NCBI GenBank assembly: GCA_001692895.1
Contig: KV748241.1
Location: forward strand, 310,001-374,000
DNA length: 64,000 nucleotides
DNA from: Cenococcum geophilum 1.58
Taxonomy: Eukaryota > Ascomycota > Dothideomycetes > Gloniales > Gloniaceae
Direction of reading: 5' to 3'
Made by a program: the position numbers and the translations under genes. Shown in pieces: positions 44,600-56,549 of this stretch. Position 1 is the first letter of the stretch. Every line of letters begins with the position of its first letter. The notes under the pieces were generated by a model that saw only the letters and a list, made by a program, of their open reading frames with translations, did no database searches and was not told the DNA's origin.

Positions 44600-46065
44600 C
44601 CCCCTAAAAAACTGAAGGCTTTTTAGTATTATATAATTACGGCTTCTAAGGTAAATGTGAGTAATATACTTAAAAAGAGGATGAAAAAGGGGAGAGTACC
44701 TCGCTTCCCTTTAAGAGATAATTCTATAAAATATTTGGCCTGGTTGCGCTTAGGTAAGTTATTCTATATTACCTTTTTTAAACATTCCACCTAATAAGGC
44801 ACCCATAGATCCTAAGGCTTTTAACGAGTATAAAGATATTTATAAGAATATAAGTAACAGTTAAGACGCTAGAGGAAGCAATTAAGGTAATTTAGTAATT
44901 ATTCCCTCCTTTTTCTAATAACTATAAATATGTTTAACGGGCAGTAGCGAATTTAATATTTATTAAAGATAATATAGCTGACCTAGACTTAGAACCCGAA
45001 GCCGAAGGGGATAAAGCTAGTAATACTAATAATAAAGCTAATAAAGTTGGCGATTAACTAGCACCTTATGGGTTAGGTATGCACTTCCCCCCTATATAAT
45101 GGCCTTATTTAATAATTATTAGGTGGCGGAAATAACCGTAGTAATAAGGACGACGAGGATAAGGAGTTACCTTCTTTAGAGGAGCTAGAAGATCTCTTTA
45201 GCGTATCTACGTATAACTATCTTAAACCTATAGTAGAAGACGTTAATGAAATAAATAGCCTAGCTAAGGGAATTAATATTGCGACTGTCCCTTAGGCTAT
45301 ATAGAAGTTAGAGACCTACGTGGTAACTAACTAAAACTCCTTAATAGCCAATGATATAGATAATATTGGTAAGTTATAGATATTAAAAATATCGTTACTA
45401 TAACCTAATAACTATAATATATAGATAATCCGCTTATTAGGGAGGGTAATTATAAGAAAGGGAATACAAGAGGCGAATTATCCTTTATATTAAAGAAGCG
45501 GAAGCTTAAGCGGGATAATGTTACTAATTATAATTCTAATAACCCTGCTAAAGAAAGTAGTGGGGATAGCGAGGGTGGTAATAATCCGCGTCCCTAGAAG
45601 CAATAAAGGCTACCCACTTATTACGAAGACTTATCTTTTAGCCCCTTTATACCTAACCTTAACTCTTAATACCTATAAGTTGACTAACAAGCGGTATCTA
45701 CTCCGCGGCCCGCTAGCCCTTCGCTTTAGGAGCCTACCTTTCTCCACAGCTCTAAACCGCCGCATAATAAGGCTAGCAATTGTATTTATAATAAGGACAA
45801 GGACGGTAATAGTAGTGGCGCCGCTAATAACTAGAGCGACGTTTTAAACTTAAAGCCTGCTGTAAAGCGTTATACCCGGACTAAAAAAGATAAAATTAAT
45901 AAAGTAAGCTTGGATGATAAATGGGAGATTAACAATATTCTAGGGGAAAGAATAACTAAGTTAGGGCGCAAATATAAGGTGGCTTAGAAGCCTACCTAGG
46001 TTTATAAGAGCGGGCTTTTAAATTCTAAAGATGCCCTTAAGTCTTACTAAAGACGCGTTTAATAA
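44600..46065 (+). pseudogene. decayed gene with disordered middle and C-terminal chromodomain
   Basis: The segment at about 44,640-44,780 reads KVNVSNILKKRMKKGRVPRF, then RLGKLFYITFFKHS. The middle is rich in Asp/Glu/Asn codons (gac/gag/aat runs at 44,980-45,240, 45,120-45,180 and 45,530-45,840), hence low complexity. The end at about 45,905-46,065 reads WEINNILGERITKLGRKYKV followed by PT-VYKS and a Leu-rich tail, which is a chromodomain pattern. No integrase or RT precedes it, so it is not a gypsy Pol end. The open frame 45,518-45,847 is a low-complexity shadow. Function unknown; possibly a chromatin-binding protein of a mobile element. Confidence 0.5.
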
Positions 46066-46460
46066 GCTAAAGCTAGATTATTATAGGTGTACTCTTTTTC
46101 TAAAGTTGCGGAAATAAAGGGCAGAGTTGCTATATAGAAGGGATGGGGCTAGTAGCTTAGGCGTATTTTTATGTTTTAGTTGGTCCCGCGGAAATAGGAA
46201 GCTGGGGTTTATATTTAGTGGTCTAATTATTTAAGTACATTTTCTTAACGCGGTGTTACTGTATGTAGCTATTTTTATCTAAATTTTACTACTAACTTAT
46301 TTGTATTATGTATATCTAATTAAAACAGAGCCTTATAAGTTGTAAGACCTATTATATTACTAAGCATTATAGTACCTATTCGTTTATATTACGAATCCTC
46401 TCTTTTACCATTAATATACTTAAAAGAATTCGTTAAATTATAAACTTCTCTATACTTAAG

Positions 46461-47340
46461 ATGTGCCAATCTACTAAGATTACCGTTAAATATAAAAAGT
46501 GCTAGAAGAGACTAAGATATTCCTTAAAGATGAATCGCATCGTACCCTACCCTAGCGCTATTGTATAAGGTGGGTAAGCGTATCCTAACCTAATACCTAT
46601 AATATAAAGTATAGCGCAGTTTAGGAGCTCGCTAGTAACCGGAGATTATTTAGCATGTCCTAAATAAAGGATAGTTAGTATATTACACTATATAGAAGGA
46701 TAGTAAGACTAATAGACTTATAAAGTATAAAACTTACCTTTATTAACGCTAATAACGCCTAAGAAATAGGTAAGGTATAAATCTAGACAGAAAAGCCTTT
46801 AGATTTTTAAGCTAAAGATAAGATTTCGTAAACGTTAAAAGGAAAGCCTTAAGAGTGTGGAGGAAATGCCGTAGCGCTGTTACTAGGGATGGATTCTATA
46901 AACCTACGAATAAGTTTAGATAGTTAAAATTCCTAGTTTTATAAATATACCTTGCTTATCTATTTCTTTAATAACGTTATCTATATAGTTATATTTACCG
47001 TTCTAATAGCCTCCAATAATAACTCTAAAGGCCCCTAGGGACTTTAATTTAGGAAATATTCCTTATTTATAACGATCTTCTATATTATTATTAGAAAGCT
47101 TATAAAAGGTAATATAATATATTAAGATATAATAACAAGCCGATCTAAAGGCAAAAATTTTATTCTTTTAAGGCGTGCTTAGATATAGAGCTTGGGCTCA
47201 AACGGAATATAAAGCGAGAAGAGGAGACCTATTAATTAATAAACTAGCAAAGTTAATTAGCTTTACGTTTAAATGTTTATTTAAGAGAATATTATAGCAT
47301 AAAATATTACTGTGTATAATATATCTGGAGTAAATATATT
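46461..47340 (+). pseudogene. decayed reading frame of unknown family
   Basis: The ATG at 46,461 opens MCQSTKITVKYKKC, then RLRYSLKMNRIVPYPSAI, with only TAG/TAA stops to about 47,340. Late segments are RYRAWAQTEYKARRGDLLI and KLAKLISFTFKCLFKRIL. The pattern of stops fits a once-open frame mutated at Gln/Trp codons. The Cys and basic residues near the start may form a zinc-binding end. No family was recognised. Confidence 0.45.
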
Positions 47341-47379
47341 TAAGAACATCCGTAAGCTATAAAATCTAACACATTTATA

Positions 47380-48532
47380 AAATTTAATTAATGTTGTTAC
47401 TTCTATTCTAAAAAAACCCGTAAAGCTGGCCGTTTAGAGCGCATTCTAGACGTATTACTATGCGGTTATCCTTCCAGAAAAGTTCGCTGCTATAGTATTA
47501 TAAGAGTCTATTATGTTAACCGAGTCTCTTATAGATCTCCTTTTTAACTTTAATAAAGCGTTAAGAATTCGCGTTATTTAGAGCTTTAATAACCTTGTTT
47601 TAAAGTTTATCGCGATATATAGTGCCCGAAATTCCCTAGCCGATAAGATTCTTATAGCTGTAGCTAGGGGGTGGCACTACGATAAGGTCTATGAGTGTTA
47701 AAGTAGTAAAGGGCTTTAAAGAGGTGGAAAAATCCCGGTATTTAGCTGACTAATCTATTATTTACCCTAGATTTTAGACGCTATTCTTGGATAAGATTAG
47801 TCTTTATGGCAGATACACCCTAGGTCCTCTGTTTAAGCTATACTAAGTCTTATTTATTTTAAACCTCGTCTTAAAAAAATAACGACGAAAATGTTTTACA
47901 GGACTCTATATTCCTTAATAGTCTATATAAAATTTTCTAATTATTTCCGTACACCTATAAAACATTCCTTTATATAATTGGATGGTAGTATTTCCGTAGC
48001 CTCTAATATATAGCACCCTTAATTTGGCAGCGAGTGAGCTGGCTTACCTACCCCTATAGCTTAAGCTTTTTAGCTATCTATGCAATTTATCCTTTATTTC
48101 GTTGCTTTGCTATATATTCCTTAAGTGCTTATTTAAAGGCTTCTCTTCTAGTTTTCGCCCCTTACTCTATATTATAATTAGTCTAGAAAATTATATTATT
48201 AAAGGATATATACTTAGATAGTAGCGTAGAACCGTAAGTCTATTAGGAAGCTTCTTATAGGCTTTACCGGAAATATTATATGTACTAACTGCGTACTTAA
48301 TACCTTCTTTATAAATTGTATTATGAAGGATCTTTAAACTTAATATAGTGTGGTTACTAAGAGGCATTGCGATATAAACGAGTATAAAGTAATTGCCATC
48401 GGTCGTACAAATACTTTTATTAAAGTTAGCGGCAAGGACTTAAAATCTCACCACTATAGGGGCGGCTTTAAGAGTTGTAAAAGCGGCTGTAAGAGTATCC
48501 TTAGGATTAGGAACCTCCCTAGGAAGATATAA
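47380..48532 (+). pseudogene. decayed reading frame of unknown family, Cys-rich end
   Basis: A plus-strand frame with TAG/TAA stops only. It reads VTSILKKPVKLAV, TYYYAVILPEKFAAIVL, ESIMLTESLIDLLFNFNKAL and LADKILIAVARGWHYDKVYEC. The last ~100 codons, in a frame open from 48,350 to 48,532, include ICTNC, CKSGCKS and HH motifs (TNTFIKVSGKDLKSHHYRGG), suggesting zinc binding. A frame shift near 48,200 is likely. It probably belongs with the preceding relic. No family was recognised. Confidence 0.45.
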
Positions 48533-48789
48533 TATGGTAAGTAATAATAATATCGGCTCTGGAGGTCTGGACTTAGTGGTCTATTAATATATTAGCCGAT
48601 AAAATAATAGTATACGCTATGCTATATATATGTTAAAGACTGGTTAAAGGTTAAGCATGCTATATGTGGCTAATATCTTGCTAGAACGACGAGGGTATAC
48701 ATAGGTCTAAACCTAGTACGCTAAATACATTAGAAGGCGGCGTTAGTAACTTAATACGGATATATAGTTATACGTGGCGAAGGTTAGTG

Positions 48790-50367
48790 GAGGGCTAACT
48801 GTAATATAGTTTAACCCTAATTGTTTAAAGGCAGTAAAAATATATATAGGCCCAAAATCGGAGGCGCCGATTAACCTAAAAAGCAAAAACGGAATACTAA
48901 TTGCCTGCAAAAAAATCCATTAGTAGGCTACTGTAGATATAGAGGTATTTTAGTAGCTAAGCTGGCAAGCCCTAGAGTACTAAATTATACTAATATCTTC
49001 CTAACTCTAAGCTAAGTAATAGGCTTAAGGTACGGGGCTATATATAGGGGCTTAGTTCCAGTGCTAGTTAATATATAGGAGCTAGTATATTTTAGATTAA
49101 CGAGTAAGAGAGCGGGTAGTGTTTAGGGCTTTTTTAAATTAGTAGTTTGCCCTATAGATTGCGGCTTAGACTTTAAAATATAAAAGTCTAACTATTTTAG
49201 AGGGGTAAAGCAAATGCGCTATACTCTGGCTCGTGCTTGGGTATATATTCCCCCGATTACCCTAGTTACTTATCTATAATAAAACCTGTAAATATTTAAA
49301 CCGTTACTTGTTAAGGCTTTATTGTATAACTAAGAGTAATTAGCTAAGTTATAGAGCGCTAGCGTATCCCCGCTTTTAGCCCTTAAAAATTTAGTATACT
49401 TCTAGTATAAAAGTTTTATATAATGATAAGAGACTCTATATAAGGCCTTCCCTCCTAAAAATAAATAAAAACTATAGTCTGGTTTTATATAATGAGGTAT
49501 AGAGCTAAAGACGCGTTTAGTGGCTTTAATAGAGTGTATCTTAACCTTAGCTATATAAGGCAATTTTAGATAATACTACGTGCCTTTAAAGGAGGAGCTG
49601 TACCTTAGCTGGGTTTTCTAAGGAAGTTTAAAGGCAGTAAGAGGCTTTAAGCTTTAATAAAGTCTATATATAGCTGCTACCTAGGAAGAAAATTCCTCCT
49701 AAATAACTTAATAGTTCCTTATATATACCTCTTGCAGCCTTAGCTTTTCCACAACCTCCCCCTTTAAGTCGCTAAGCTCTAGCATCCGGGATATAAAGTC
49801 TCTCCACTCTTGCTTAAGATATATGCGTTTAAGGTATAACTAAAGTATATAGCGATTATCTCTGAGGAAAACCTTATCCGGTAGGAAGTTATCTATGGCT
49901 TTAACCTTCTTAGGTAGAAAGACGTGATCCTACTATAGGCTATATGCCTTAGATTAAAGGCCCTTATCTAGTGGGGGATTGTCTACAGCTTTGAAATTCT
50001 TAGATAGAAAGGTCTCGCCTTCTCTCCGCGCTTTGTAGGTTATATTAATGGAACGGCTAATATAAATTTTAAAACTACTAAGCTGGTATTAGCTTGAGAA
50101 GTAATTAAGATAACTAAGAACTAACCTATTCCTCCTACGATTAGTTTTAGTATAGGAGGATTTAGGGTTTAATATCGTGGCTTCCTCTAAGTCATTGGGG
50201 CTAATAGGTTGGTCGGGGTATTTAAGGTTTAAATATCTCCATATAGCTTTCTCTAAGTCACTAGGGCTAATGGGTATGTTGTAAGATATTGCGTTATGCT
50301 ATTAGTGTTTAATATAAAGCGACTAAGCTTATAGTAAAACAACAGCAACGTTTGTAACATATTCCAT
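48790..50367 (-). pseudogene. long decayed reading frame (~525 codons), unknown family
   Basis: Minus-strand ATG at 50,367-50,365 (MEYVTNVAVVLL). The frame runs about 525 codons, interrupted only by TAG/TAA. It has long open stretches: ISYNIPISPSDLEKAIWRYL, YPDQPISPNDLEEATIL, then basic YTKTNRRRNRLV, and later EWRDFISRMLELSDLKGEVV. The twice-used ISPSDLEKA/ISPNDLEEA motif is an internal repeat. The rest is rich in Tyr, Leu and Ser. The sense of all stops fits C-to-T/G-to-A loss of Gln and Trp codons, which argues for a real gene. No domain was recognised. Confidence 0.55.
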
Positions 50368-51240
50368 AAGAGAGTATCCCTATTTTTATTAGTGGAGGTC
50401 ACTAAAGCGTTACTATAGTAGCTTACTAAAAGAAATAGATGTGTATTAATAAATACAAAGTAAATACTAGAATATGGTATAAGAATAACCGTAGCGTATA
50501 AGAGCTATAATACTTTTAACCTTCTATATTTTCTTACTATCTAGGTGGAAGCAGTAAGAGTTATACCTAATAATGTATTTATTAAGAGACTACCTAAGAA
50601 AGCTAATAAACGCCCTATTGTCTAGTATCGTGAGAAGAATACTAGTACGAAGCCGGAAATTAGGAGTAGAAAGGCAAGTATAGTAATGCTGGTAACGACT
50701 AGGAAATCCTTATTAAAAATAGTTTTTAGAATATTTATATAGAATCTCCACAAGAATAGAGCCTAATTTTTGGTTAGTAATTTACTTTAAGAGGCTGCAT
50801 ATATAAACCTTAATGGCTAGTCTAGTACACTAGGATAGCTTCAATAATATATATAATAACTTAGCCGAAATAGGAGAGATGTTTTTAAGCTAGTAATAAA
50901 GGGAGACTCTAAAAATAGTTTAGAGAGGGAGAAAGTAAAAAATTATTTAAAAGCGGAGAGAATGCTATAAGGTGGTTGGTAAACGAAGCTATAAAAGCAC
51001 TACTTAACTAAGAATAAGTAAATAAATAAACTTAGCGCCAATAAATGCTATAACAGGAAGTTTATACATTATTTTAAAAAGTAGGGGTATTCTGCTAATA
51101 AAGAGATTAACTAAAGTAAAAAAGGGTAAGAAGGTAATAAGGTGATAAGGTAATAGTGTAATAGGGTAGTAAAGTAATAGGGCGGCTGTAAGGCTAGGTT
51201 ATAGCCTAATTCTCTCTAACCACCTTTATAGAATATTGTG
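50368..51240. other. no gene recognised
   Basis: AT-rich mutated sequence between two decayed genes. It includes a short tandem run of aatagggtagtaaagtaatag type near 51,130-51,190. No coding frame with family resemblance was seen on either strand. Confidence 0.4.
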
Positions 51241-51254
51241 CCCCTTAATGGCAA

Positions 51255-51350
51255 TCTCTTAGCGATCCTTTAGGAATCTTTTAGAACTCCTCTATAACTC
51301 CTCTGGGACTCCTGTGTGACTTATATAGGACTCCTCTGGAACTCCTATGG
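51255..51350. repeat. minisatellite of ggactcctctg type
   Basis: About eight 10-12-bp units of the type ggaactcctctataactcc/gggactcctgtg. It is the reverse complement of the array at 54,560-54,715, so the two arrays flank 51,350-54,560 in inverted orientation. Confidence 0.75.
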
Positions 51351-51379
51351 CGCCTTAGGAAACCAGCCTCCTTAAGCTA

Positions 51380-51900
51380 AAAAAAGGTAGTAAGAATGGC
51401 TAGGGTTATAAGATTAGTTTTAGCAGCTGTATCCGTAGTGCCGCCTTCTTTTATATACGCCTTTTTAGGCCTTAATATCTCTAAGTACCTCTTTTACTAA
51501 GGCATAGGCTTGCTTAGCACGCTTTCTATTTTTAGTACTCCCGCCCTAGCGGCTTATAATTCTCCATTTAATAAGCTTAGCCCCTATAGCCTATACGTGA
51601 CATGCTAATATAACGCGCATTATCCGGATTCTCGCTCTTGTTCCTCCTAATTTTTCCCTAGTCTCACTAATAACAAGCCCTAGTTTTGCCTTCCTTAGTA
51701 TCCATATAATGACTCCTTTAGTATTATAATTCCTCCTAATTATAGGCAGCCTCTTTATTTGGTAACGAAGCTTAATAAAGTCTATAACCTTAGAGATCTG
51801 CGCTGATTCCCCTATAGTACCCAGCAGCCTCCTACGCAAATGACGAGTATCCGTCGTTAACTGCAGTAGGGACAGTTTAAAGCCTTTGGTCCCCTATATA
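51380..51900 (-). pseudogene. decayed reading frame, unknown family
   Basis: A minus-strand frame with an 82-codon open part (51,591-51,839) reads MRRRLLGTIGESAQISKV, then IDFIKLRYQIKRLPIIRRNY and GTRARIRIMRVILACH. It continues leftward past one stop with IGAKLIKWRI and very basic sequence to about 51,400. The composition is Arg/Lys/Ile rich. A nucleic-acid-binding role is possible but is only inferred from charge. Start and family are not assigned. Confidence 0.4.
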
Positions 51901-52139
51901 GTAGGAACTATAGATATCTCTCCTATGCTATATAGAATACGTATTTAGAGGTGTAGGAATTATAAGTAATAGAACCTGTTTAATCTCTATCTACTAAAAC
52001 TTAGAAATCTAGTATAACCCTATATATCGCAATACCTCTAATATAAAAACGCGGTTACTTTGTGATCTCTAAACCTTACTAAAGTGAGCGGAATGTTAGG
52101 TATTATCGGACTAAGAATAATATATAAGCTATGGATTAT

Positions 52140-53110
52140 ATGTTATCTTTTAAAAAGGGAAGGGAGCCTTTAAAGAAATTTCCGTGTTTATTCTGCACCC
52201 GCCGTTTTAGTAAGTCGTATAATGTCTGGAAATATATAAGGAAGTTCTATAAAGAAAAGAGTTAACTAGATAAATACTGCTATATATGCGAATAAGAGTT
52301 CTAAAAACTGTTAAGTTTTACCCGGCATATAAATATTTATAAATTTAAGGTAACGCCCTCTGGTTCTTAAATAGAGTTTAAGTAATTGGTATTATAGCTA
52401 TATAGAGAGCTATTTGGGCGCACGTTAAGTGTAGTACCCTTAAGTTCTTTAGCGGAACTAGTGTAGCTGCCTAATTAGAATATGTTTAATGCTACGCCCT
52501 TTAATTATAATTGGGATACATTTAATGCTACGCCCTTTAATAATTTACCGGAGCTAATGCAGCCGCTATCCTCCTAGGGCAATTTAAGCTTGTTAAGTGT
52601 GGTAGCCACTAATTCTTTAGCGGAGTAAGTACGGTTATTTTATTGGAATACGTTTAATGCTACTCCCTTTAACGATTTATAAGAGCTAATGCAGCAGCCG
52701 CCCCTATAGGATAACTGGAACACTTTAAATGCGATAGGGTAAGTGTAGTTATTTCGCTAGAATACGTTTGATGCTACGCCCTTTGATAATTTACTAGAAC
52801 TAATATAGCCGCTATTCTCCTAGGACGATTTAAACCCGTTAAATACGGCACCCTCTAATTCTTTAGCAGAAGTATTAGAATACGTTTAACGCGATACCCT
52901 TTAACCTTCTATTAAAGTTAATATAGTAGTTATTCTCCCTAGAGGGTCCTAGTACGACAAATATATTACTCTCTAATCTAGACTTAAATATTATAGGCCT
53001 GGCGTAAGCCTTTTAAAATCCCTACTATAGCCTAGCACTAATTAAAGCGTATTAGCGTGACTTATAAAACCGCCTCCTAAGCTTGCTAGATCGCCCCCCT
53101 TCTAAACTAA
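52140..53110 (+). pseudogene. two-finger C2H2 protein with repeated NATPF motifs, decayed
   Basis: From about 52,175 the plus strand reads FPCLFCTRRFSKSYNVWKYI, a C2H2 finger with both His as Tyr. A second finger, CYICE-EF-KLLSFTRHINIY, then loses only its last His. The downstream ~600 bp repeat a motif roughly every 60-110 bp that codes for NATPFN/DNLPELMQPL-like peptides (about 52,485-52,900, with aatgctacgccctttaat in the DNA). The fingers suggest DNA or RNA binding. The repeat region has no known role. Stops are TAG/TAA. Not matched to a named family. Confidence 0.65.
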
Positions 53111-53519
53111 ATCTACTTTTAATTATATACTACTGGTTCTCGTCTAGGCTTAAAGCAATATTTAATACTTTAGTAGAGGGATATATAGGAGAATCTGTAG
53201 CTAGCTATAAGCGATAATCTTTATTCCTTTTACGTGCTACTTAATGTAGTTATCGCTTCTAAACTATATATTTGCCACTTTTAGAGTAATTATTTCTAAA
53301 CTGCTCTAGAATCTTATTACTAGTTTGATTATCTAGCACTCCGTACCTAGGATACCCGGTCTATATATATAAAACCACAATTATATGCACTAGGGAAGGT
53401 GGTTTATTCTTAAGGAAAGGTCTTAACCGTAATAGCTAGTGATGGCAAATAAAGCTAGAGGAAGTTTAGTAAATGCGAAAATATTTATAGGGTTTAAGAG
53501 TATATATATATTACCTCTA

Positions 53520-54250
53520 TTAGCCTTAATATCTACTATTTTCCTAGTAGCTACTCTATGAGAATATGTATTAACCTAAAATATCTATATAACATTTTAA
53601 TCTCCTCCTAAATAATAGCATATAGCCCCTATAAGATCTTTAGTAAAAGCCATTTTTTCCTATTTATAATCGCGCCCTAACTCTTTATAGGTTGGAGTAG
53701 GTTTAGATAGAAGGTAGGCGGTAATATAAAAGCCATTATCTTAAGCCGAGAAAAGTATTGTTTTAATAGCCTAGAGGGATATTAGTCTTGCTTATAAACT
53801 TCAGAAATAGCTTACCTTATTTAAGACAATCTCCCTTTTAATAAAGCTTAATGACTCCAATGACTCCGCTAAAGGGGGCTTAATGCTTATAGCTCTTTTA
53901 AGAATAAGAAACCCGTCTTTTATAAAAGCTTACAAAGCCTCGCTAAGATCTTCTTTTGTAGAGAGCCCTTACCCGCTGCGTTTAATGACTTTAATATCTA
54001 TATGCTTGTTACTTAGTTGTTCTACCATTAGTTTAAGGTTATTATTATTTTACTACTTAAAATTTTAAGCCGCGCGGGGTAGGTTTAATAGGGTATAGCT
54101 GTAATCTAAAGCCTCTAGTATACGTAATGCTTTACCTAATAAGATTAATAAATGTTATTGTATATCGACTTTAATAACTAACTATTAACATCTAATATCT
54201 CTGGCTTAAATGTATGTAAGCTTGTTTTATTAACCCTTTAAGTAACGCTT
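53520..54250 (-). pseudogene. decayed reading frame, unknown family
   Basis: A minus-strand frame of ~220 codons with only TAG/TAA stops. It reads GKALRILEALDYSYTLLNLP, then LKLMVEQLSNKHIDIKVIKR, DLSEAL and FIKDGFLILKRAISIKPPLA, and later KPTPTYKELGRDYK. The alternating charged and hydrophobic residues suggest helices. A plus-strand open frame at 53,883-54,068 is its shadow. It shares the strand with the relic at 51,380-51,900 and both lie between inverted minisatellites, so they may belong to one element. No family was recognised. Confidence 0.5.
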
Positions 54251-54559
54251 ACTAGATCTAACTGCTTTAGGCTAAGATTAAAGAAGACTTAAGCTTAAGC
54301 TTAAGCTAAAATGATATCCTTAGGGAAGTGTTTAAATTCTTATATACCGCGAAACACTAGTAGTGAAATTTAAAGGAGCGTGCTAGTTATAAAGCAGGGG
54401 CTACGAAATCTATACCTTAATTAGACTAGGGGCAACTAGAGGTCTAGTAGGTATTAGACTCTTAGTTTAAAAATAAGGAAGGTTAGGTTTAGAGGGAAAA
54501 TAACCTTATTTAGGTGCCAATGTCTATCCTCTAAAATAATAAGTGGATTTTAGAGATAG

Positions 54560-54715
54560 AGGTCCTATGGATTACTATAGGATCGCTAGGGGATTCCTAT
54601 AGGAGTCCTATAGGAGTCCTAGAGGAGTCCCGTAGGAGTCCTATAAGAGTCTTATAAGGTTATTATAAGGCTGTGACGGGATTGCTAAGAGATTACTAAG
54701 GGATTGCGAGGAGTT
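54560..54715. repeat. minisatellite of aggagtcctat type
   Basis: Tandem 10-11-bp units (aggagtcctat and variants, then gggattgctaaga-type). It is the inverted counterpart of 51,255-51,350, including the flanking gcgatc/gggattgctaagagatt words. Confidence 0.8.
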
Positions 54716-55668
54716 AACACAAAAGGTAAATTTCTAAAGGTTTAGACTTGTAAAATATACCCTAATATAAAAATATCTGGCTGGTTTAAACAGTTTCCTT
54801 ATAATACCTTTTAGCCAAATTATATCCTCTACTCTATCTATAATTTTAATTAATAGTCCGCTATGCGTTTTAATAAGCCGACCGTTTAATCTTTTTAGCT
54901 GCTTTAAAGCTTACGGCAGTTTCTATCCGGGTAGTTATTTCTAAATCACGCCGTAAGCAATAACCCTAGATTAGATTAGAAGGTCTCTGTGCTTATATCC
55001 CTATAATATTAGGAGGATATAGTTTATAGGTCTCTTAGTATTTTAGGCACTATGTTTTTACTCTATTAATAAAATAGCCGCATTTAAGCGTCATTTAAAT
55101 ATAGTCGCACATTTTATAAGGTAATAACAACAATTTTCTATCTAGGTAAAGTATGGGTAATGTGTGGATTCTAATGTTAGAGCTATTTTGGAATTTATGG
55201 TATATATATACTACTTAACACGCGGCTAAGATAGGAGATAACGAAGGAAATACGTTATAGGAATGTATACTATTGGAGTCCTTACTTTTAGGACTGGGTG
55301 CATAGCCCCTTATCTACCCTAGCCACCTAAGTTTATTAATTTTCGCCCTATATACACGTTAAGATATGTTTATTCTATACCCTTATAATAGTAACTAGCA
55401 AACCTATCTTATAAACGATGCTCCCTTTCTCCCGTATAATCGGAAATTATATAACCATAAACTAATATAAAAGGATACTTAGCTCTAATCTCTACGCTAT
55501 AATTCCTAGTATAATCTAGTAATTAGTCTACAGGAGTTAAACCTTATTAGCCTATACTAAGTATATTTACCCTCTCTTTGCTTTATAGCAATCTCTAAAG
55601 TCCTTCTAATCTTTATATACTTTCTAAACTGTTTCTCCTACCGCTCTTTTCTAAGTCACGTTCTCCCT
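54716..55668. other. no gene recognised
   Basis: AT-rich mutated DNA. No frame with family resemblance was seen. It may hold the leader of the following decayed gene. Confidence 0.4.
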
Positions 55669-56280
55669 ATGCAGAGAGAAAGCCAGTTGGCGATATTTAA
55701 AGCGCCTATTTTAGGGCGTCTTTATAAGGCGGAGGTCTCTAAGGTAAAACGAATAGCACTTATTGCTACTGCCGCATACTTTTCCTCCCCTATGTGGTAA
55801 TATTAGAGACCACACTATGCCAAATTTCCAGGAGATACACTAATAAGCTTTGAAAACCTTTTTGGACGAGAAATTAAAAATCTGGATAGAATCGTACTTA
55901 TTATAGACAATGCTTTTAAAAATAATAAATATGAGATGGTTTATAACGTACTTAAAAGTATATATCCGCCCATAGAGAATACTAAGTCTGTAATTGTTAG
56001 TGTTGCGATCTTATCCCTACTAAAAGGTTCTAATCGGAGCGGGCAGTTTTAGTTAGAAAGTAAATATTACTAAGTGTTATAGCGATTATAAGGCTTTATT
56101 AATACTGGCGTAAATATTAATAAGCTATAAGAGGAAGTCCTAAACCTAAAGTAAGACAAGAGTAAAGAAGCTATGTTGCTCTATGCGAAATATACTAATT
56201 CAGCTAAGTTAAAGTATAATACCTTACCCCCTTAAATCTTAGGATTAATTCTAAACTTTTTACCTAAATAATAGGTGGCT
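55669..56280 (+). pseudogene. decayed reading frame, unknown family, start preserved
   Basis: The ATG at 55,669 opens MQRESQLAIFKAPILGRLYK, then AEVSKVKRIALIATAAYFSS. After three stops come KFPGDTLISFENLFGREIKN, LDRIVLIIDNAFKNNKYEMV and NTKSVIVSVAILSLLKGSNR. About 75 codons in the middle have no stop, so decay is lighter than in the retroelements. No domain was recognised. It is followed on the same strand by a GNAT-like segment in a different frame, so the two may be exons of one gene or separate genes. Confidence 0.45.
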
Positions 56281-56289
56281 CTATAAATC

Positions 56290-56530
56290 TGGGCCCTACT
56301 ACGTACTTTAAACGCTGGTACTGTACCTAAAATACCAGGGGTATGGGTACGCTAAAGCCTTTACGTACTGGTTTGAAGCGATTTCGGTTCTTAACAGTAT
56401 TTCGCTTAGTATTTCTTCTATAGCGGGTAGCAAGACTTTCTATACTAAATGCGGGTTTAAGATAAAGGAGGAAGTCCCTATACTAGAATATTAAGATTAT
56501 TTAAAAATCTTTCTTTATATATATATTTTC
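56290..56530 (+). pseudogene. GNAT-family N-acetyltransferase relic (C-terminal part)
   Basis: The plus strand near 56,325-56,500 reads Y-GYGYAKAFTYWFEA, then ISSIAGSKTFYTKCGFKIKE. The first part matches the acetyl-CoA-binding loop (Q/RxxGxG/A followed by a helix) and the second matches the GNAT end (S-x-x-G-x-x-F/L-Y-x-K-x-G-F). The upstream half of the domain is not readable and the frame ends in stops by 56,530. Fungal stand-alone GNATs act on small molecules or proteins. The substrate is not predictable. Confidence 0.65.
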
Positions 56531-56549
56531 TAACTATCCGTATAGCGTA

